Assembly (NCBI RefSeq): GCF_900156805.1
Contig: NZ_FTOQ01000003.1
Location: forward strand, 62,001 to 126,000
Length of the DNA: 64,000 nt
Reading direction: 5' to 3'
Source: Roseivivax lentus
Lineage (GTDB): Bacteria > Pseudomonadota > Alphaproteobacteria > Rhodobacterales > Rhodobacteraceae
Position 1 is the stretch's first letter. Each line of letters begins with the position of its first letter. Below, piece by piece: positions 7,664 to 14,096 of this stretch. Below the pieces are notes generated by a model. That model had not been told where the DNA came from and made no database searches. It saw only the letters and a program-made list of their open reading frames with translations. Both the position numbers and the translations under genes were made by a program.

Positions 7664-8734
7664 ATGGCACAGTTTCACCCTCTTGAAGTCACCGATGTCC
7701 GGAAGACGACACGGGACGCGGTGGTGGTCACGCTGCGGCCCAGGACCGGCGCGGCGGCGGCCTTCGATTTCACCCAAGGGCAGTACCTGACCTTCCGCCG
7801 CGACTTCGACGGCGAGGAGTTGCGCCGCTCCTATTCGATCTGCGCGGGGCTCGATGACGGGGTTCTGCGGGTGGGCATCAAGAAGGTCCCGGGCGGGGCC
7901 TTTTCGACCTGGGCCAATGACAACCTCAAGCCGGGCGACGTGCTGGAGGCGATGCCCCCGGCGGGCCGCTTCTTCACCCCGCTCGATCCCGAGGCGGGCA
8001 AGCATTACCTCGGGTTCGCCGGCGGCTCGGGGATCACCCCGGTCCTGTCCATCGTCAAGACCGTTCTCGCCCGCGAGCCCAAGGCGCAGTTCACGCTGGT
8101 CTATGCCAACCGGCAGACCGCCTCGATCATGTTCCGCGAGGAGCTGGAGGATCTGAAGAACACCTATCTCGGGCGCTTTTCGGTCATTCACGTTCTGGAA
8201 AACGAAGGCCAGGAGATCGACCTCTTCTCGGGCCGGATCGACGCCGAGAAGATGGAGGCGCTGTTTCGCCACTGGATCGACGCGGAGGCCGTCGACACGG
8301 CGTTCATCTGCGGGCCGGAACCGATGATGCTGACCATCGCGGAGAGCCTGCGGGCGCATGGTCTCACCGATGACCAGATCAAGTTCGAGCTGTTCGCCGC
8401 CAGCCCGCCGCGCCGCAACGCGCTGGTCCTGACGGATGCATCCGCGGCCGTCGAGGGCTGCGCGGTGGAGGTCACGCTCGACGGGGTGACGCGCAGCTTC
8501 ACCATGCCGATGGACGGCACGCCGGTCCTCGATGCCGCACTCGCGCAGGATATCGAGGCGCCCTGGTCCTGCCGGGCGGGCGTCTGTTCGACCTGCCGCG
8601 CGAAGGTGACCGAGGGCGAGGTCGAGATGCGCACGAACCATGCGCTCGAAGACGATGAGGTGCGCGCGGGCTACGTTCTGTCCTGCCAATGCGTGCCGCT
8701 TTCGGCCAAGGTTTCGCTGACCTACGACGCCTGA
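7664..8734 (+). CDS. paaE: Phenylacetyl-CoA epoxidase reductase PaaE
   Basis: 356 residues. Ferredoxin-reductase module with the FAD motif RRSYSICAG (about residues 52-60) and a pyridine-nucleotide domain (GFAGGSGITPVLSIVK), followed by a plant-type 2Fe-2S ferredoxin domain with Cys303, Cys308, Cys311 and Cys341. It passes electrons from NADPH to the PaaA diiron centre. Last gene of paaABCDE; paaZ follows after 26 bases, so it is probably cotranscribed. Confidence 0.95.
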   Translation: MAQFHPLEVTDVRKTTRDAVVVTLRPRTGAAAAFDFTQGQYLTFRRDFDGEELRRSYSICAGLDDGVLRVGIKKVPGGAFSTWANDNLKPGDVLEAMPPAGRFFTPLDPEAGKHYLGFAGGSGITPVLSIVKTVLAREPKAQFTLVYANRQTASIMFREELEDLKNTYLGRFSVIHVLENEGQEIDLFSGRIDAEKMEALFRHWIDAEAVDTAFICGPEPMMLTIAESLRAHGLTDDQIKFELFAASPPRRNALVLTDASAAVEGCAVEVTLDGVTRSFTMPMDGTPVLDAALAQDIEAPWSCRAGVCSTCRAKVTEGEVEMRTNHALEDDEVRAGYVLSCQCVPLSAKVSLTYDA

Positions 8735-8760
8735 GGCGCGGGGCGGCCCGGGGAGGATTG

Positions 8761-10809
8761 ATGTTCGACGAAAAGGCGACGCCGCGGCGTCTGGAAAGTT
8801 ATGTCGCGGGCGCGTGGCGCCGGAGCGAGGGCGCGCTGAGGCCGCTTCATCACGCGGCCACGGGGCAGGTCGTGGCCGAGATCGGGGCTGAGGGGCTCGA
8901 TATGGCGGCCGCACTCGCCTGGGGCCGGGACGTGGGCGGGCCCGCGCTGCGCCGTCATACGCTGCACGAGCGCGCGCTGATGCTGAAGAAGATCGGCCTC
9001 GCGCTCATGGAGGGCAAAGAGGCCTTCTATACCGAGAATTTCTGGACCGGCGCCACGCGCCGCGACGGCTGGCCCGACATCGATGGCGGCATCGGCACGA
9101 TGCTGACCTTCGCCTCCCGCGCGCGGCGCGAGTTTCCGAACGCGCATGTCATCCCCGAAGGACCCGTGGAGGCGCTGTCGGGCGATAACACCTTCTCCGC
9201 CCAGCATATTCTGACCCCGCGCCGGGGCGTCGCAATCCATATCAACGCGTTCAACTTCCCGGTCTGGGGCATGCTCGAAAAGATCGCGCCAAGCCTGATC
9301 GCGGGCATGCCCTGTCTGGTGAAGCCGGGCTCGCAGACCGCCTATCTGACCGAAAGGGTGGTGCGCGCGATCCTCGACATGGGCGTGCTGCCGGACGGCG
9401 CGCTGCAGCTCGTCTGCGGCTCCGTGGGCGATCTGCTTGATCACGTGGAGGGGCAGGACGTGGTGACCTTCACCGGCTCCGCCGCGACGGGGCGCAAGCT
9501 GAAGGCGCATCCGGCGATCGTCGAGAACGCGGTGCCCTTCACCATGGAGGCCGACAGCCTGAACGCCGCGATCCTGGGGCCCGATGCGGGACCGGACAGC
9601 CCGGAATTCGATCTCTTCATCCGCGAGGTTGTGCGCGAGATGAGCGGCAAGGCGGGCCAGAAATGCACGGCCATCCGCCGGGTGATCGTGCCGCGCGCCG
9701 TGGAGGATGCGGTCGCCGCGGCCCTGTCGGCGCGGCTGTCGGCGCTGACCATCGGTTTGCCCGAGGACGACGCGACGCGGATGGGCGCGCTGGCCTCGCT
9801 CGAGGACCGCGCGACGGTGCGCGACCGGATCGCCGCCTTGCAGGCCGAGACCGAGATCGTCGCGGGCGATCCCGACGAGGTGACGCTGGCGTCGGGCGAT
9901 GCGGAGCGGGGCGCCTTCATGGCCCCGGTCCTGCTGCGCGCATCCGATCCCATGGGCGGCCACGCGATCCACGAGGTGGAGGCCTTCGGCCCGGTCGCGA
10001 CCCTGATGAGTTACGGCGATGCGGAGGAGGCGGTGGCGCTGGCGGCCCGCGGCAAGGGCTCGCTCGTCTCCTCGCTTTTCACCAACGATGCCGCGATCGC
10101 CGCCGAGGTGGTTGGCGGCCTCGCGCCCTATCACGGCCGCGTGCTGATCGGCAGCCGGACCTCTGCCAAGTCCTCGACGGGCCACGGATCGCCGCTGGCG
10201 CCGCTGGTCCATGGCGGCCCGGGCCGCGCGGGCGGGGGCGAAGAGATGGGCGGCATGCGCGGCGTGAAGCACTTCATGATGCGCAGCGCGGTTCAGGGCG
10301 AGCCGGGGCTTCTGACCGCGGTCACGGGCGAATGGAGCGCGGGCGCGCCCGCGCGCGAAGACGTGCATCCCTTCCGCAAGTCCCTGAAAGAGCTGGCGCT
10401 CGGTGACCGGATCACCGCGGGCCCGCGCGAGGTCACAGAGGCGGATGTGGCGCATTTCGCCGCCTTCACCGGCGACACCTTCTACGCGCATATGGACAGC
10501 GACGCGGCCCGCGCGAACCCCTTCTTCGACGACCGGGTGGCGCATGGCTACCTGATCCTGTCCTTCGCGGCGGGCCTCTTCGTCGATCCCGATCCCGGGC
10601 CGGTTCTGGCCAATTACGGGGTCGACAACCTGCGCTTCCGGACGCCCGTCTATTTCGGCGACGCGCTGAGCGTGCAGCTGACCTGCAAGGCGATCAATCC
10701 GCGCGCGGAGGCCGATCACGGCGAGGTGCGCTGGGACGCGGTCGTCACCAATCAGACGGGCGCGGTGGTGGCCGAATACGACGTGCTGACCATGGTCGCG
10801 AAAAGCTAG
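8761..10809 (+). CDS. paaZ: PaaZ, bifunctional oxepin-CoA hydrolase / 3-oxo-5,6-dehydrosuberyl-CoA semialdehyde dehydrogenase
   Basis: 682 residues, full length. The N-terminal aldehyde dehydrogenase domain (about residues 10-515) has catalytic Glu263 (FTMEADSL) and Cys302 (GQKCTAI); the C-terminal MaoC-like hotdog domain (about residues 540-680) contains FFDDRVAHGYLILS, the hydratase motif. PaaZ opens the oxepin ring and oxidises the aldehyde. The ATG at 8761 is preceded by GGGAGGATT. The other beta-oxidation genes of the pathway (paaF, G, H, J) are not in the window. Confidence 0.95.
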   Translation: MFDEKATPRRLESYVAGAWRRSEGALRPLHHAATGQVVAEIGAEGLDMAAALAWGRDVGGPALRRHTLHERALMLKKIGLALMEGKEAFYTENFWTGATRRDGWPDIDGGIGTMLTFASRARREFPNAHVIPEGPVEALSGDNTFSAQHILTPRRGVAIHINAFNFPVWGMLEKIAPSLIAGMPCLVKPGSQTAYLTERVVRAILDMGVLPDGALQLVCGSVGDLLDHVEGQDVVTFTGSAATGRKLKAHPAIVENAVPFTMEADSLNAAILGPDAGPDSPEFDLFIREVVREMSGKAGQKCTAIRRVIVPRAVEDAVAAALSARLSALTIGLPEDDATRMGALASLEDRATVRDRIAALQAETEIVAGDPDEVTLASGDAERGAFMAPVLLRASDPMGGHAIHEVEAFGPVATLMSYGDAEEAVALAARGKGSLVSSLFTNDAAIAAEVVGGLAPYHGRVLIGSRTSAKSSTGHGSPLAPLVHGGPGRAGGGEEMGGMRGVKHFMMRSAVQGEPGLLTAVTGEWSAGAPAREDVHPFRKSLKELALGDRITAGPREVTEADVAHFAAFTGDTFYAHMDSDAARANPFFDDRVAHGYLILSFAAGLFVDPDPGPVLANYGVDNLRFRTPVYFGDALSVQLTCKAINPRAEADHGEVRWDAVVTNQTGAVVAEYDVLTMVAKS

Positions 10810-10816
10810 GGCGGGG

Positions 10817-10952
10817 CCGCATTCCGACGCGGAATGCGGGGCGAAATCCGGCGCGGATTTCGATTGCGGCGGCGTTTGCGGCGCCACATCCGCCCTCCGC
10901 GCGCGCCCGGATTGCGCGTCGCGATCGGGCCCGCAATCGGCGCCCGATTGCG
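10817..10952. repeat. Cluster of GC-rich palindromes in a convergent intergenic region
   Basis: Between the stops of paaZ and the tetR gene are at least three hairpins of the same build: CCGCATTCC-5-GGAATGCGG (10817-10839), CGAAATCCG-3-CGGATTTCG (10842-10862) and CGCAATCGG-3-CCGATTGCG (10932-10952), each with a 9-bp perfect stem. A larger pair CGATTGCGG/CCGCAATCG (10861-10869/10931-10939) could enclose the middle. No T-tracts follow. Probable bidirectional transcription barrier or a palindromic repeat family. Confidence 0.75.
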
Positions 10953-11552
10953 TTACCCGAGCCGGGACACCCCGCCCAGCATCAGCTCCGTGGCCAGCCG
11001 GGCGTAATCGCGGCGGCTGAGCGGTCCGTCGTCGCGAAACCACAGATAGGCCCAGTTGAGCATGCCGAGCAGCGACATGGTCACGGCGGGCAGGGGCGGC
11101 GCGTCGCCGTCCCCGAGACCCGGCGCGATCTGGGACAGGACCGCCGAGAACCGTCCGACGATCCGCCGTTCGATCGCGCGCAGGGCAGCGCGCTGATCCG
11201 CCGACAGGGCGGGGCCCGCATTGATCTGCACCTTGTGCTGATCGTCGGCGCCGCGATAGGCCTCGAGCATGGTCGCGACCAGCGTCTCGAGCCGCGCATC
11301 GGGCGGCGCCTCCGCATCGGTCGCCGCGGCAAGCGCGGCATCCAGCGCCGCGAGGTGATCGTGGATGATCGCGAAGATCAGCGCCGATTTCGACGGATAA
11401 TAATGATAGAGCAGGGACTTGGAGACACCGGCCTCGCGCGCGATCTCGGCCATGGAGGCCTTCTCCATGCCCTGCGCGGCGAAGACCCGCGCGGCAACCA
11501 GCAGCAGCCCATGGCGCTTTTCCTCGAAATCCTGCGCGCGGGGGCGGGCCAT
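10953..11552 (-). CDS. TetR-family regulator of the paa cluster
   Basis: 199 residues. The N-terminal HTH is typical of TetR: ARVFAAQGMEKASMAEIARE then AGVSKSLLYHYYPSKSALIF. The C-terminal part is a ligand-binding helical domain, helix-rich to the end (SRRDYARLATELMLGGVSRLG). It is the last gene of paaI-paaK-tetR and follows paaK by three bases, so it probably autoregulates that operon; the ACCG-N6-CGGT palindrome before paaI is a candidate operator. Proteins in this position are called PaaR in some bacteria; ligand presumably phenylacetyl-CoA (inferred). Confidence 0.82.
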   Translation of the reverse strand: MARPRAQDFEEKRHGLLLVAARVFAAQGMEKASMAEIAREAGVSKSLLYHYYPSKSALIFAIIHDHLAALDAALAAATDAEAPPDARLETLVATMLEAYRGADDQHKVQINAGPALSADQRAALRAIERRIVGRFSAVLSQIAPGLGDGDAPPLPAVTMSLLGMLNWAYLWFRDDGPLSRRDYARLATELMLGGVSRLG

Positions 11553-11555
11553 GAC

Positions 11556-12863
11556 TCAGACGCCGCGATTGTCGACGACGCGCCTGGCCTTGCCTTCCGA
11601 GCGCGCGACGCCGCCCGGGGTCGCGACGCGGATCTCCGCCGTCACGCCGATGACCGACTTGATATGCTGCGCAAGCTCGCGTGCGGAGGTGGCGCGGCCC
11701 GTCTCGTCGGCGGCCTGCGGCAGCGCCTCGGCATGCACGACCATCGCGTCCATGCGCCCCGCGCGCACGAGCTCGATCTGGAAATGCGGCGCGAGGCCCC
11801 GGCATTTGAAGAGCTGTTCCTCGATCTGGGTCGGGAAGATGTTCACGCCGCGCAGGATGATCATGTCGTCCGAGCGGCCGGTGACCTTTTCCATCCGCCG
11901 CATGCTGCGCGCCGTGCCGGGCAGAAGCCGGGTCAGGTCGCGGGTGCGGTAGCGCACCATCGGCAGGCCTTCCTTGGTCAGCGTGGTGAAGACCAGCTCG
12001 CCCATCTCGCCATCGGGCAGCACCGCGCCGGTCTCGGGGTCGATCACCTCGGGGTAGAAGTGATCCTCCCAGATATGCAGCCCGTCCTTGGTCTCGACGC
12101 ACTCATTGGCGACACCCGGCCCGATGATCTCCGACAGGCCGTAGATATCGACCGCGTGCATGTCGAAGGCCTCCTCGATCTCGCGGCGCATGGCGTCGGT
12201 CCAGGGCTCGGCGCCGAAGATGCCCACATCGAGCGAGGTGTCGCGCGGGTCGATGCCCGCGGCGCGGAACGCATCGAGAATGGACAGCAGATAGGAGGGC
12301 GTGACCATGATGATCTGCGGTTTGAAATCCTGGATCAGCATGACCTGCCGTTCGGTCATGCCGCCCGAGACCGGGACCACCGTGCAGCCCAGCTTCTCCG
12401 CCCCGTAATGCGCCCCGAGCCCGCCGGTAAAAAGCCCGTAGCCATAGGCGATATGGGCCACGTCCCCCGCCTTGCCGCCCGAGGCCCGGATCGAGCGGGC
12501 GACCACGTCCGCCCAGACCTCGAGGTCGTTGCGGGTATAGCCCACGACGGTCGGCTTTCCGGTGGTGCCCGAGGAAGCGTGCAGCCGCGCGATCCGGTCC
12601 CGCGGCACGGCCAGCATGCCGAAGGGATAGGTGTCGCGCAGGTCCTGCTTGGTGGTGAAGGGGAATTTCGCGAGATCGGCGAGGCTGCGGAAATCGTCGG
12701 GATGCACGCCCGCCGCGTCGAACTTCGCCCGGTAGAAGGGCGCGTTGTCATAGGCGTGCCGCAAGGAGCGGTCGAGCCGCGCGATCTGCAGCGCTTCGAT
12801 CTCGTCGCGGCTGGCGATCTCGATCGGATCGAGGCTGTCGCGGGGCGGGGTCAGGTCCTTCAT
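11556..12863 (-). CDS. paaK: Phenylacetate-CoA ligase
   Basis: 435 residues, the normal PaaK length. AMP-forming adenylation enzyme that activates phenylacetate to phenylacetyl-CoA, the first step of the pathway. The ATP-binding motif LHASSGTTGKPTVVGYT lies near residues 89-105; YGLSEIIGPGVANECV and the C-terminal hinge-containing part (GRSDDMIILRGVNIFPTQIE) are typical. The ATG overlaps the paaI stop (ATGA), and the tetR gene follows closely. Cytoplasmic. Confidence 0.96.
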   Translation of the reverse strand: MKDLTPPRDSLDPIEIASRDEIEALQIARLDRSLRHAYDNAPFYRAKFDAAGVHPDDFRSLADLAKFPFTTKQDLRDTYPFGMLAVPRDRIARLHASSGTTGKPTVVGYTRNDLEVWADVVARSIRASGGKAGDVAHIAYGYGLFTGGLGAHYGAEKLGCTVVPVSGGMTERQVMLIQDFKPQIIMVTPSYLLSILDAFRAAGIDPRDTSLDVGIFGAEPWTDAMRREIEEAFDMHAVDIYGLSEIIGPGVANECVETKDGLHIWEDHFYPEVIDPETGAVLPDGEMGELVFTTLTKEGLPMVRYRTRDLTRLLPGTARSMRRMEKVTGRSDDMIILRGVNIFPTQIEEQLFKCRGLAPHFQIELVRAGRMDAMVVHAEALPQAADETGRATSARELAQHIKSVIGVTAEIRVATPGGVARSEGKARRVVDNRGV

Positions 12864-13318
12864 GTCGTTCCTCCCTTGGAAACCTCGCGCGGCAGGAGCG
12901 GCTTGCCGAGGCTGCGCGACTGGCCGCGGAACTCCGCGATCACGGTGCCGTCCGCATTGGTGACGCGCACATCGTAGAGCCCGGAGCGCCCGGGCCGGGC
13001 AACCTCGCGGGCGGTCGCAGTGAGCCGCTCGCCGAGACGGCCCGGCGCGAGATAGGTGATCTGGTTCGATTGCGCGACAGTGACGTTGTCATAGCCGTTG
13101 CAGGCAAAGGCGAAGGCGCTGTCCGCGAGGGTGAAGATGAAGCCGCCATGGGCGATGCCGTGCCCGTTCACCATCGCCTGGGTGATCTCCATCGAGAGCG
13201 TGGCACAGCCCGGTGCGACGGCGTCGATGCGCATGCCGAGCCCGCGGCTGGCATGATCCTCGGCCCACATGGCCGCCGCGCAGGCCTCGGCCAGCGCCTG
13301 GGGCTCCGTGTCGGTCAT
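12860..13318 (-). CDS. paaI: Hotdog thioesterase PaaI
   Basis: 152 residues. Hotdog-fold acyl-CoA thioesterase with the motif NGHGIAHGGFIFTLADSAFA, whose HGG and Asp are the active-site features of PaaI. It removes dead-end CoA esters such as hydroxylated or ring-opened phenylacetyl-CoA derivatives and so protects the CoA pool. First gene of paaI-paaK-tetR. A possible TetR operator lies 36 bases upstream. Confidence 0.93.
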   Translation of the reverse strand: MTDTEPQALAEACAAAMWAEDHASRGLGMRIDAVAPGCATLSMEITQAMVNGHGIAHGGFIFTLADSAFAFACNGYDNVTVAQSNQITYLAPGRLGERLTATAREVARPGRSGLYDVRVTNADGTVIAEFRGQSRSLGKPLLPREVSKGGTT

Positions 13319-13353
13319 GGCTTGTCCTCCCTCGGTTGCGGGAGAGTAATTAA

Positions 13354-13367
13354 ACCGTCCGGTCGGT
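13354..13367 (-). promoter_or_regulatory. Candidate TetR operator upstream of paaI
   Basis: ACCG-TCCGGT-CGGT, a 14-base near-perfect palindrome (one mismatch from ACCGACCGGTCGGT), 36 bases before the paaI ATG. Such ACCG/CGGT palindromes are typical of TetR-family operators, and the operon ends in a tetR gene. The rest of the gap (13319-13521) shows only an ACCTCCGGAGGT palindrome near 13440 and a weak hairpin near 13494. Confidence 0.6.
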
Positions 13368-13521
13368 CAATGAATTTTTGGCGGGCGCGTTTCGGGGCGG
13401 CGGATCGCGGCCGGGGGCCGCGCTGGAGGCGCTGCCTCCAGACCTCCGGAGGTATTTCCGGTCCGATCGTGATGGGGGCCTGCGCCTTCGTGCGATCCGT
13501 GCGGGATCGGGGACGCGGCGG

Positions 13522-14082
13522 CTACATCTCCAGCGCCAGCTCGCGGCAGCCAGTCGCCAGAAGCGACGCCACATGTGGTGCGAAGGAGCGCCAGACATCC
13601 ATGCGGAAGGAATGCGCCTCGTCCCGCCACAGCACCACGCCCTGTCCGTCGAACACCGTCCGGCGGCCCTGGCCCACACCGATGCCGTCGAGGTCGCGGG
13701 GCAGGCTGAGGGAGAGCAGGTCGCAGGCCCCGGGCCCGTCGATGGCGAAGGTCACTTCGCGGTCTGAAAGTTCCACGAGGCTGTGCGGCGCCGCATCATA
13801 GGCTGCCGCGCAATCCGCGGCGATGCCGGCCGCGTCGCCTTCGAGCGCGGTGAGCACCCATTCGTCGGGGCCGAGACGCAGCGCCTCGCGGCTTCGGGCA
13901 TGCGCGCGATGGCCGATGGTCTCGGGCAGCGGCAGGTCCAGAACCCGCGCCAGCGTCGCCCGCGACGCGGGTTTGCAGCGCAGGGAAAACCGCGCGACCG
14001 GCGCGATCAGCGTCACGCGCGCAGCGGCGCTTTCGGCAAGGAGGCCGGGCGCGAAATCGGGAGAAAGGGCGAGTTCGGTCAT
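13522..14082 (-). CDS. soxG: Sarcosine oxidase gamma subunit
   Basis: 186 residues from the ATG at 14082, preceded by GGAGGA at good spacing; a GTG overlapping the soxA stop (14100) is an alternative that gives six more residues. The sequence has the SoxG layout (VARFSLRCKPASRATLARVL near the N-terminus, LGPDEWVLTALEGDA in the middle, C-terminal FRMDVWRSFAPHVASLL). SoxG is the small structural subunit of the heterotetrameric sarcosine oxidase. Last gene of soxBDAG. Confidence 0.93.
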   Translation of the reverse strand: MTELALSPDFAPGLLAESAAARVTLIAPVARFSLRCKPASRATLARVLDLPLPETIGHRAHARSREALRLGPDEWVLTALEGDAAGIAADCAAAYDAAPHSLVELSDREVTFAIDGPGACDLLSLSLPRDLDGIGVGQGRRTVFDGQGVVLWRDEAHSFRMDVWRSFAPHVASLLATGCRELALEM

Positions 14083-14096
14083 GGTATCCTCCGCCG

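Noticed and set aside
8722-12102. A very long minus-strand reading frame opposite paaZ
   Set aside because: Composition-driven shadow: GC-rich DNA gives long open frames opposite genes. The plus-strand paaZ and the minus-strand paaK/tetR frames have real family motifs, this frame has none.
13440-13510. Hairpin and ACCTCCGGAGGT palindrome after soxG as a terminator
   Set aside because: Stems are short (6 bp) and no T-tract follows; too weak to list as a feature.
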